From Hymenochaete sp. R1 (taxonomy: Eukaryota > Basidiomycota > Agaricomycetes > Hymenochaetales > Hymenochaetaceae), in NCBI GenBank assembly GCA_019400425.1, contig JAFREE010000069.1, forward strand, positions 1 to 64,000: a stretch of 64,000 nt of DNA, written 5' to 3'. How positions within the stretch are numbered: the first letter of the stretch is position 1; each line of letters starts with the position of its first letter. Positions 34,796 to 44,945 of this stretch are shown here, one piece after another. The notes under the pieces are model-generated. The model was given only the letters and a program-made list of their open reading frames with translations, was not told the DNA's origin and ran no database searches. The position numbers were made by a program, and so were the translations under genes.

Positions 34796-36260
34796 TCAAT
34801 CCCGCATTCGAGCTGGGATAAACCGCCTGACCATAACTTCGCGTATTGAAAAATGAGAAAGACAAGCTGGCGAGTCGAGAGCTAGTTTAGGTAAACGGGA
34901 CATTGCGGGTACGGTGACATACGCAAGGACCAAGGTCTAGTATATAATAAACATGTTTCAATTCATATGCGATGCGATATGATGAAGGATTTAATGCTAA
35001 CTTTTTGAACTTGGGAATTTACTCTGTTGATTGTACTGAGCCATGACCAAGTGAACGGTTCCGCGTTTTGTAAATTAAAGGGTGACGAATCACGATCTTG
35101 GGGGTCCTCATATACAGGGCATACGACTACTGAAAACCTGCAGCATCCGTAAGCATCTTGCAGAGAAAATAATAGAAGAAACTCACTCGGCATGCGAGAA
35201 GACCGGTCCCCGTTTGTATAACATATAGTCGACACAAAACTTGATTCCGCCTTTTACGACCCATCCAAGGGACCGGTAATGGTGGAATGCGACGTAATTT
35301 AGGAGGAAGGGGTTGTCAAATCGGCTCAAGTCGATATGGGGCTGCGGATTCAAGGAAAATGATGGGTAGTAGGTTGCTTGGAAGAGGTGCCATATTCGGT
35401 CGAGAGATAAATAGTCCTAGATATTGGAGTGAATTGGATCAGTACGAACGTGGATGGATTGAATAAAGACATGGTTCGCATACCGAAGGTGGAAACCGCA
35501 GAGATAAACAGTCAATTGTCCAAATTAGAAAGAATGCTTCTTGTAGGGTAAGCTGAATATGTTCTTGCTCAATAAGTTCGTCTTCTTGCATAAGGTTATC
35601 CTCAAGTTCCTCTGCAGGTTTTGGAAATGTACTACTAATGTCTGGGAGAGAATTCCCAGCTTCGCCCGCATTCGCGGGTTTCCAAGTAGCAGCAGACGGA
35701 ATGACAATATTCGACTCTTTCAAAATTGTTCCTGTGACGGCAAATACTTTCTCTGCTTCCATGGAGGCTTCCGCAATGGCACGAGCTCTGTCTAATTTGA
35801 ACTGCTTGCGTTCCATACGGCGCCTCTCTCGCATTTCTTCTGCGGTCATGGCTGAAATTTACATATTTCAGTCATGAAGCGGGTTTGCTATCATTCTGGA
35901 CTTACTTCCGGCTACCTTTGCCTTCTGTTGGTTTACCTGTCTGGACAACCAACTGGGTTCACTTCTGGATAAATTCCCTTTCCCGAAAAATCCACGCCTC
36001 CAAAGGACCATAGTCTCATCAGACACCGGTATCCAGACAGATCGAGAAGAAGCGTCGAACACGCCCTCCAAATGGGGTCTGGATATGCGTGCTGCGGTGT
36101 TACCGAACAAACCTAGGGCATTTGAAGTCCATCTGTGAGGGAGAGTCGTGGTGGTCGATGGCTCGATTATGAGAGGTAAAGGATATGCATAAATACTGTT
36201 TTTGTCGTCCCTTCTGGCACCAGACTTTATGGCGCCAGAACGTCCCCTTCGGTTGTTCAT
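34796..36260 (-). CDS. SEN2: tRNA-splicing endonuclease catalytic subunit Sen2
   Basis: Sen2 cuts the 5' splice site of intron-containing pre-tRNAs in the heterotetrameric SEN complex. The N-terminal part carries ALGLFGNTAARISRPHLEG and ETMVLWRRGFFGKGNLSRSE, typical Sen2 sequence, then an EK-rich helix (RERRRMERKQFKLDRARA). After LQEAFFLIWTIDCLSL and YVAFHHYRSLGW-type sequence, the nuclease core reads VDYMLYKRGPVFSHAEFSVV. It holds the catalytic Tyr and His eight residues apart. WLSTINRVNSQVQKTLVLAY supplies the catalytic Lys. The C-terminus reads DSPACLSHFSIREVMVRRFI, then PARMRD. About six exons join with canonical sites. The start at 36260 (MNNRRGRSGAIKSG) is the first in-frame ATG. It is divergent from the dynein gene across only 161 bases. 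Confidence 0.94.
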
Positions 36261-36421
36261 GGTGAGCTTTGTTTGAGGTGTTGAAGATGAAGGTTCGATT
36301 CGAGTCCATCAAATGCGTTGAGAAGCGCGTCGATCAGAATGGCAATGGCTTCGACGCGACCGCGGCGACGCGTTGTGCATCGTGACACCTACTTTCATTC
36401 ACCTCACAGTACACTTCCGTC
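36261..36421. promoter_or_regulatory. Compact divergent promoter, SEN2 and dynein intermediate chain
   Basis: Only 161 bases separate the two start codons. Inside are a perfect 8-base inverted repeat, CGCGTCGA at 36326-36333 and TCGACGCG at 36351-36358, and an ACGCGT hexamer at 36368-36373. Three CGCGT/ACGCG cores in so short a stretch resemble yeast MCB (MBF) sites; this is a motif resemblance only. Confidence 0.55.
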
Positions 36422-38914
36422 ATGTCGGACAGGCGCAGAGCAGAGATCGAAGCCAAACGGAAGAAGCTCGCTGACCTTAGGAAGGTCCGAGAAGACAGGC
36501 AAAAAGCTGAGATAGAGAGGCGTGCAGCAACTGATGTACGTGACATCCTTTACGCAACATAAACCTAGCTAATGTCCTTTCTCGTAGTCTGGAACCTCGA
36601 CTCCGAACTATCGTAAGATAGACGTCGAAAACCTTGTGCAATCAGTCCTTGGAACACCCTCGAGAGCTGATAGTGTTGGTGACATAACTCCTGGATCCGC
36701 ACCCGGGACACCATCCTTGGGACGACCTCTCTCTCCATCCAACCTCCCGGACCGTACACCACCCGGGCCCTCGGGGCGATTGAGTAGACAAAGCGATGCA
36801 TTTAGTGATCGGATGAGCTTAGGCACAACTCTCGTCTCGCAAAATGGGGCTCCGATGTCCATCTCCGGGACTGAGAATGCCGTCGATAGGTGAGTATAAC
36901 GGAAAGTCTTACCGTGAGGCTGCTTCGAAATATCTTACACTTCCAGGACCATGACGATGACGCCAAGAACCCTGGATATGGTTGACGTTGAGCAAGACTT
37001 GTTTGACTTGCCGAAAAAGGTAATTATGCATAAAAAAGCTGCAGATACTATAAACTGAACCTCAGATACTTGCCTTCGCGGAACGTAGGAACGTGTGCTC
37101 TATGACAAAGTTGTCCAAACTGCCGAGGTATCCGTTGATATGGATCTCCCCGACGAGGAAGAAATCCGCCAGAGAGTGATCAAAGAAAAAGAAGCGGAAG
37201 CGGAGAAAATGGCCAGGGAAAAGGAGCTCGAAGCCGAAAACGAGCGCTTAGAGCAAGAGATCCAACAAGAGATCAGGGGTATGACACAAGATATATGGAA
37301 GGGAAATTCGGGCTAATCAATAAACGGGCCATAGAAATGACAGAAGAAGAAAGGGCAACAGCTGTTACCGATCCTGAGCTCTACGATTTCGTTGACAAAT
37401 CGACAAAGTACTTCCAACGCGCTCTGAATGATCGATACGACGTGACATTTGATTATACGGCTGGTACAGATTTCGGAGGGTGCGTTATCTTGACAATCAT
37501 TTGAAGCATGAAATTAAGGATTGAGTACCACAGCGATGATTCAGAGGGGAAGCGTGTGAAACGCATATGCGCGTTCTATGACGATCGATATGGAAAGAAT
37601 CGGTCTATCACTGACATTGACTGGTCACCAAAAGTGAGTATTATATTCCTGGGCTGGCCAGTATATAATTGAGGGTACTCTTACTTCAGTTCCCTGACCT
37701 GACGGTTGCATCATACAACAAAAACCCCGCCGCTCTAAACGAACCAGACGGCTTGGTAGCCGTATGGAGTCTTCACCTGCTCGAAAGACCAGAATTTGTC
37801 TTCCATTCTCAATCCGATGTCCTCTCCGTAGCTTTCTCGCCTTTCAATGCCAATCTAGTCTTTGGTGGGACCTACTCGGGTCAAATCTTGTTATGGGACA
37901 CACGGAGTAAACATTTACCGGTGCTCAAGACCCCCTTGAGCGCCGCTGGGCACACCCATCCCGTTTACGCAATGCAAATTGTTGGAACTCAGAATGCCCA
38001 TAATTTAATCTCGAGTAGTACAGATGGCTTGATCTGCAGTTGGCTGGTAGATATGCTCGCTCAACCACAAGTAAGTACATATGAACGATGCTTTGCAACA
38101 ATAGCTCATTTTGTTCATAGGAAACGCTGGAACTACAGCATTCGGGTCATAACAAGACTTCTGAAGTAGCCATCACCTGCCTCGACTTCCCTGACAATGA
38201 GACAACGACATTCTTCGTTGGCACGGAGGAAGGAAATGTTTATCAGGCGAACCGGTACGATAGGGCAGGTTCAAAAGCCGGCTTGAACCAAAATGATGTA
38301 TACCGAGGGCATTCGGCTCCGATAATGGGCCTACATTTCCATCCTTTACACGGGCCTGTGGACTTCAGCGATCTATACCTCACCGCGAGCGCGGACTGGA
38401 CTGTTAAGCTCTGGCGAGCCAAAAGTATCGCAAAGCCAAGTAGTCAAGCTCACACTCTCGGTCCTGTGTATAGTTTCGATGAGGCTGACGATTTTGTTTA
38501 TGATGTGAAATGGCATCCCCAACACCCCGGTTTGTTCGGGATGGTTGACGGAAGCGGACAGTTTGATCTCTGGAACTTGAATGTCGACACAGAGGCGAGT
38601 TAGGGATATGTATTGCCCAGCGGCTTATCATTTTAATCTCTTCTTTAATATAGGTCCCTGTGGTTTCTACGTCTGTTGGTTCTGGTCGGGCCATCAACAA
38701 GCTGAAGTGGGATAGCAAAGATGGCCGTCGCGCTGCACTGGGTGGAAGCGACGGTAAATTATATATCTATGACATCGGAGATATGGCTATCCCACGCGAG
38801 ACAGAATGGACTGACCTTCAACGCACGCTTGTGAACATACAGAGTGGACATGGTGGAGGCTATGGGGGAGCTGGAGTGGACGGGGACCCGTCTCGTATAG
38901 TCGCAGCACGATAA
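36422..38914 (+). CDS. Cytoplasmic dynein intermediate chain
   Basis: The intermediate chain links the dynein motor to dynactin and light chains. In fungi it is needed for nuclear migration and long-range transport. The N-terminal helix [20 protein letters not shown] is the dynactin p150-binding segment. A Ser/Pro-rich linker and a coiled acidic stretch ([20 protein letters not shown]) follow. The WD40 propeller then reads [50 protein letters not shown] sequence, [58 protein letters not shown] and [15 protein letters not shown]. About eight introns are removed, including one within [10 protein letters not shown]. Length near 690 residues fits the family. The next gene begins only 134 bases after the stop. 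Confidence 0.95.
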
Positions 38915-39048
38915 TAGATCTACTTTTCCCTCCCGCCATCATGTACTCAGATACCACGCTCCTTTTGGAATTAGCTGTATACCACATGTTTGGAATACTT
39001 GAAAGCGGAAGAAAATTTTTGAATCTAAGTTAACAAAAAGTTATTCCG

Positions 39049-41186
39049 ATGTTCCGTGCGACCGGAGTTCCGTTTCCCAGTTATCCGCATAATTTCCTAC
39101 AGCGTCTCTTCCTTCATCTCCGTCGAATCCACTGCAAGCAGCGCTTCGTGGTGAGTGCGAGAGCACATAACCACTCGATCATGCGCTCTAAAGATCTATC
39201 CAGTTCCACCAGGAGTATTCAAGCCTTCGTTCAGCGCTCGATAAAAGTCTCACCTATTTCCTTATACCTCCATCAGCCGTTTTACGCTTTCTCATCTCAA
39301 ACCCTCAGTCGACAGCTTTCCTTTCAAGTTAAACCATCGACCTCGCCAATTCTAAAACCACAAGAAAATCCTAGATCGATGTCGGCTGCAACAAAGTTTA
39401 CGCAAGTTCGTCTATGATAAGATCTTAATTTCTTTGACCAGCGCAAAGGGTTGACCTTCGTCATAATTTTGGTATCTTGGGTAGGAACCGCACAAGTAAG
39501 GGGTCCATAATCCATATTCAATCCCGAACTTGACTCATACCAATTCATTGCGTAGGCTTTTGGTGTAAGCGACTCGTTGACTCTTCGCTGATGTACACCA
39601 GCTGATCGAAACAGCATACCAGGTCCGGTCGAAGTGTCCGATGATGTACGATAGTTTCTTTCTATACACCCGCCTCTTCTAAGCTCCGATGTTTGCTCAG
39701 GTCTTATACGCGAATGCCCTTCCCCTCATGAGCCATGTATCGCCTGATTTCGTGCCGGTCTTTGGTGATACTATTAGAATGCTTCGGTATGGATGCACGT
39801 TCCTCAGGAGGGTGCGCCTCCGCGTTGACTGTTTGCCAGCGAAGTACTCTTTGCTCCTACTGGGCAGCCATTCCTGATTTCAGGCTCCGGTACGTTGGGA
39901 TGGGATCAGGTGAGCTGGAGATCCTACTTTGAAGCCTGGTATGATTAATAAAGCGGGATGGAATAGGTTGCCGCCAACTTAGTTGAACCCGGTGAAGACT
40001 GTCTCGTTCTTAACTCTGGTTATTTCGGTGATAGTTTTACGGACTGGTAAGCAACGCGAATTATCATGTATCTTTCTGCTACTAACGCATAGTATCAGTC
40101 TTCAAACGTATGGTGCCAAGGTTGAACAGATCACTGCTCCTCTCGGAGAAGCAGTATCTCAAATACAGCTTGAAAAGGCTTTGTCTGCCAAAAAGTACAA
40201 AATCGTCACGTTCACGCATGTTGACACGTCAACTGCTGTTTTGAGTGATGCGAAGATGGTCAGCGCGACTGTAAGACGCCTCTCGCCTGATTCTTTGGTA
40301 GGCAAAGTTCTCTATCCCGGAGGCAACAAAAATGACGGTGTTCAGGTCATTCTGGATGGCGTGTGCTCTGTGGCTTCCGAGGAAATAAAGCAAGATGACT
40401 GGGGCATTGACGTCGTCTTGTCGGCAACGCAAAAGGGACTCGGTGTTCCTCCCGGCTTGAGTGTCGTTTGTGCTAGCAAGCGTGCAATCGAAACCTTTGA
40501 GAAGAGGAAATCACCTATAACGAGCTATTATGCTAGCTGGAAACGGTTTGTCCTCATGCCCTACCTTCGAGCTGCCGCATTGACCTTATGCCTGAATAGC
40601 TGGCTTCCTATCATGCGCGCATACGAAGCTGGACAGGCTATGTACTTCGCCACGCCACCTGTCAACCTCGTTCATGCTCTCAATGCATCACTAAAAGTCA
40701 TCACGAAATCGAAACCATCGTTGGAAGAGAGGTTTGCTTTACACAAGGAGCAGAGCAATAGGATAAGAAAAGCTGTCGGAGACTTGGGATTGAATCAGGT
40801 CGCCAAAAATGACGGATTCCAAGCAAACGGAATGACAGCGGTAAGAAAATATCGTATATACTTTTAAAAATTGGCGTTACTTATGTCAGAAAAGATATAC
40901 TATCCCAAAGGAACTTCCGCTGGGGATATCCTCCCTCGTCTGATCAACAAAGGAGTCGTGGTCGCCGGAGGACTTCACAAGGATTGCAAGGAGAAATACT
41001 TCCGAATAGGGTAAGTAATATCTCTATCAATCTCTCACTCCGCTGAACTCATCCGTCCCCTCTCCCCCTTCTCTAAGCCATATGGGTGTATCAGTCATCG
41101 ACCAGTCTAGAGGGGACATAGACAAAGTTATTTCCGCTATCAAAGAGACAATCGTCGAAGTAAAAGCAGATAAAGGAATCGTGTAA
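39049..41186 (+). CDS. AGX1: Alanine/serine-glyoxylate aminotransferase
   Basis: This PLP enzyme transfers an amino group from alanine or serine to glyoxylate, giving glycine. Catalytic-region blocks are SIPGPVEVSDDVLYANALPL, MSHVSPDFVPVFGDTIRML, LISGSGTLGWDQVAANLVEP, LNSGYFGDSFTD, VTFTHVDTSTAVLSDAK, VILDGVCSVASEEIKQDDWG and the PLP-lysine motif VVLSATQKGLGVPPGLSVV. The end reads IGHMGVSVIDQSRGDIDKVI, then ADKGIV. About eight introns are removed; the first is the longest (about 190 bases) with a GTTCGT donor. The longest frame starts at 39049 and has a leader rich in Arg, Ser and His, like a mitochondrial presequence. Other in-frame ATGs are at 39181 and 39379 (MSAATKFTQ), the latter just before the conserved domain. 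No C-terminal SKL-type peroxisome signal is present. The start is uncertain; the domain is not. Confidence 0.93.
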
Positions 41187-41685
41187 GCCCGATTCCTGTT
41201 ACTCTTAGCCTAAGGCGGAGTGTCGCGGATAGATTGTTTCTGACATGGGTATTCAATGAATCTTTCTTCACCCCTCCCACGCAATGCATGTTTCCGCTTT
41301 GTATTATTACGAATTGAACGTACAATCACACCGTGAACGGATCGTCATCGACTGAAAAACGCTGGTGATCCGAATTAAAACGCAAACAAATTGCTGTTAT
41401 TGCAAATACTTTTACATTTCAGGCAAGACTACGCGAAACTTTAACACGTGAAAGTGAAGACTCCAAGATAGCTTGTCGATAAGGGCAGCCGCCGGCTCGA
41501 AGTTATATAATGGATGGCGTGGGGATAGAGGGGTGATACGACCGTGGCATTGGGCTTGGACTTGAACCCATTCGAGGTGAAAAATCTGCCTTTATTTCTC
41601 ATACAATTGCATATTACATTTGAACCATGCCTTGTGCAGAATAACATTGCTGTGTTAGACCGTCCTGGCGGCAAAAGAACGGCTT
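41187..41685. other. Convergent 3' intergenic region
   Basis: This lies between the AGX1 stop and the stop of the first short-chain dehydrogenase. Minor frames lack domains. Nothing else was recognised. Confidence 0.45.
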
Positions 41686-42956
41686 TCACGGATTGACACT
41701 CGAAGTACCTCCATCAAGTATCATCTCTGCACCAGTAACGAAATCCGCAGCAGGGGAGCTGAGATAGACGGCCAAAGCTGCCATTTCTCCTTCTCTACCG
41801 AAAAGATTGTGTCAGCTCAAAAACCTCACGTGTACTGTGAGAAGTCCCTCACGTTCCGCAACGACCAGCAGGATTGGGCTGCAATGTTCCCAGGTAATTC
41901 GTGTTCGCCAATTGCAAGAGCCTTTCAGGTGCGCCTGTAAGCTCAGACGGGAACGTCCCTGGTGTAATCGTGTTAACGCGGACAGGTATCTTCTTCAAAG
42001 AGAAATCGACAGCTAGCATCTTGGAGAGATGTGAAGAGGCCGCCTTTAAGACTCCATAAGGGTACTGCCAGTGTCAGACTCAGTTGCCAGGTATGAATCA
42101 CTAATTCTTGCGCGCTGACTCACGGCTCCATAATTTAGGTTTGAATGAGCCCAAATGGATGATATGTTGATTACACTGCTTTTCTTTCCTCCAACATCAT
42201 TGGCACCTTTCGCCAGGAGTCCGAGGAAAGCACTTGTCATAAAGAACGCCGAAACGACGTTCGATTGTGAGACGCTCCCCCATCCCTTGAAAGTGTAATT
42301 ATCGAATAGGTCGTTTCCATACTCTGAAGCAAGCTCCACGGTCCCAGTAAATGTATCCGCTTCCCATTTACTTCTGAAAGTCTCGCCTACTATACCTGCA
42401 CTAAAGCCAAATTTATGAGAAGGAACATTGCCTGTCTAAGTGTGATTGGATACCCACTTATTGACCAAAATATGGAGTTTTCCGTCCTCGTTTCTAATTT
42501 TATCGACCACTCCAGCAATACTCGCCTTGTCGCACACATCCATAGTGATCCTGGAGAGATTTGGTTCGTATTCTCGTGAGTCAGCTTCTCAGACATGTTT
42601 CAGGTAATAACACTTACGGATGCAGAGAGCCCGAGCCAGAAATTGGCGTCTTTGCAGCATTTTCCACAACTTCGGATCGCCTTCCAGATATGTAAACCTT
42701 CGCATTATTCGCCGCAAGGCCTTTCGCTATCATCAATCCGCTGCAACGCGGATTTTCAATTGAGCGGCAGGTTATTGCGAGTTGTCCCTCAGAGTGATAT
42801 CAAGTCATAGAACGCACATGCCAGTACCCCCTCCTGTGACTAAAGCTATCTATTAAATAGTAGTCAACATGGGCGTTAAACAAAGGAAAGCCATTCATAA
42901 AGAACCTTTCCGGTTAGATTTGTAAGGGCTGACATTTCGAGGCTTTCTGTCGCCAT
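41686..42956 (-). CDS. Short-chain dehydrogenase/reductase, copy A
   Basis: This is an NAD(P)-dependent Rossmann-fold oxidoreductase of the classical SDR class, similar to fungal proteins annotated as 3-oxoacyl-ACP or rhamnolipid-type reductases. After MATESLEMSALTNLTGK, the cofactor motif reads IALVTGGGTGIGLMIAKGLA. The structural motif LHILVNNAGIVGE is complete once an intron inside the second Asn codon is removed. Serine lies in SSVINISSI and the catalytic Tyr/Lys in YPYGVLKAASSHL. PVRVNTITPGTFPSELTG and AALAVYLSSPAADFVTGAEM follow, ending DGGTSSVNP. About six introns are removed, all with GT-AG borders in my model. No inactivating change was seen. The substrate is unknown. It lies head-to-tail with copy B, 256 bases apart. 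Confidence 0.88.
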
Positions 42957-43211
42957 GATGAGGTCTCAGCTGTAGTCCTTACAACAAAGACAGACGAAAC
43001 GTGCAATGTTCTTATACCTGTGCTTATCAGCTGATCAAATACAATCAACCATTCATCCAGACTCAAAATCAACCGAGATCGATCGAATTAGTAACATGCA
43101 AGAGCTACGTAAAGTAGACGACACAGTGCAAGTTACGAGTGGTGGACATCGTAATCAAATGTTGCGGCTCAAATGACTTTCAAAATTGCGTTCCATGCCG
43201 AAGTCCAACCT

Positions 43212-44490
43212 TCAAGGATTGATAGTGTACTGTCCGCCATCGATCGGAATGTCCGCTCCGCTGATGTAGTCCGACGCTGGAGAGCAAAGAAACACGGCAA
43301 GCGCTGCCATTTCTTCCTCCCTGCAGGGATATTTGTCAGCCAAGTGTGTGATATTCCTCGTAAGCCGCTTTATTACCTCCCACACCGTCCCTGCGGATTT
43401 GGTTGGAGCGTTCCAATGTAATTGGTGCTCATCACAGAATTCAGGTGCTCAGAGCTGCCGGTTATTTCGGAAGGGAATGTTCCAGGCGAAATTGTATTGA
43501 CGCGGATTGGAATCTTCTTGAGAGCGAAGTCGGCGGCCAACATCATGGAAAGATGGGAGGACGATGCCTTGATGGCAGCGTATGAGTACTGTGGATTGAA
43601 TGACTCAGAAACCCCCACCGGGTCAGGATGCAGTAGGAGATTGTGTCAGACTCACGGCATTGATGTTTAGTTTTGAGTTTACTAAAGCTGTCGAGACGTT
43701 AACGACACTCGACAACTTACCACCACCATCGTTAGCACCTTTTCCCAGAAGTCCAAGAAATGCAGTTGTTACAAAAAATAGTGCAGAGACGTTCGTCTTC
43801 GAAACATCCTCCCAACCCCCAAAAGAATAGTTTTGAAACAGTTCGTTGCCATATTGTGAAGTAAGATCCGCGGTTCCAGCGAATTTGTCCACTGTCCAGA
43901 TATTTTTATATTGTTCGCCGACCACTCCTGCGCTAGAACCAAAAGTGTGAGAAATTTATCATGAGAAATTGACAGCGTGGACAAAGAACTTGCTTATTGA
44001 CTAGTATATGGAGTTTACCATCCTCCTTCTGAATCGAGTCGACAGCGTCGGTTATACTTTGCTTTTCGCATATATCCATGACAAGCCTTTTGATGAAGTT
44101 TAGCTTTGTGAACCGGCTTCCCTCGTATCACTGATACGCCCAAGACTCACGGGTGTAAGGATCCAGAACCAGAAATGGGTGCGCTTGCAGAACTCTTCAC
44201 GGTGTCGGGTCGTCTCCCACAAATGTAGACTTTGGCGCCATTTGCGGCCAACCCTCTGGCTATCATTAACCCGCTTCCATGGGAAATGTATAATTAGAAT
44301 GTAGATATCACGAAAAGATGTCCACTGTGAGACTTACATTCCCGTTCCCCCTCCGGTAACCAGCGCAATCTGAAGTGAGGTTATACCGATTTTTTCGAGT
44401 AATAAGCTCATTGAAAAATGTCATCGTGCACTGCATTACCTTTCCGGTGAGATCAGTGAGATTGGACACCTTGAGGTATTCGGTGGCCAT
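43212..44490 (-). CDS. Short-chain dehydrogenase/reductase, copy B
   Basis: This is a tandem paralog of copy A with the same exon order and close protein sequence: MATEYLKVSNLTDLTGK, then IALVTGGGTGMG-type cofactor motif, GLMIARGLAANGAKVYICGR, DKLHILVNNAGVVGE-like core, SSVVNVSTALVNSKLNINA, and the catalytic pair in YSYAAIKASSSHLSMML. PIRVNTISPGTFPSEITGSS and the end SDYISGADIPIDGGQYTINP follow. The intron inside the NNAG motif starts with GCAAGT, a GC donor, while copy A has a GT donor at the same place. The glycine after GGGTG is rebuilt across an intron, so that junction is approximate. The start at 44490 matches copy A. Both copies look functional; a recent duplication followed by divergence is the simplest account. 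Confidence 0.87.
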
Positions 44491-44945
44491 TTCTTGCCCG
44501 ATTCTTGACACGCTAAGATAGTTCGAGTGGGATAACTGTACTTATACGCGGGATTACAGAGACTGCTTTATATAGGGTTGTTCGTCCGTTCCCGTCTGAA
44601 ATTGAATACGTGAGAGTCGAAGCGTTCAAACCGTAGGAAAAAGCAAGCAGTTTCGAAGCCATCGTCACCACCATAACCCGCTCCCGGATAATATGGGAAA
44701 ACGATTACAGCATATCACCGAGACCGATGATCGAAGACGATAAGCAAATTCTGTATGACGGAATCCAGTTACGTTGAGGGCAAGATTCATTAGTCAGCGA
44801 ACTTGGCCTTAGCCTTAGCATCGCTGCAATATTCTATTGCTCTTAAAGTAGTCCAGGAGAGATTGAAGATAGAATTACGGAATGAAGCAGCGTATACATA
44901 AAACCGAAACGGCATAAACAAAGTCCATGAAGCGTACCATCACAA
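44491..44945. other. Intergenic, nothing recognised
   Basis: This lies between the start of SDR copy B and the stop of the clathrin gene, both on the minus strand. No domain-bearing frame or repeat was seen. Confidence 0.45.

Noticed and set aside
36290..36320. GGTTCGATTCGAGTCC segment resembling a tRNA T-arm
   Set aside because: No matching acceptor, D or anticodon stems could be built around it in the short SEN2/dynein promoter.
39408..39600. Minus-strand frame within the first AGX1 intron (contains AMNWYESSSGLNMDYG)
   Set aside because: It looked protein-like but matched no family I know, and the interval is well explained as an intron joining KFTQ to the SIPGPVEVSDD exon.
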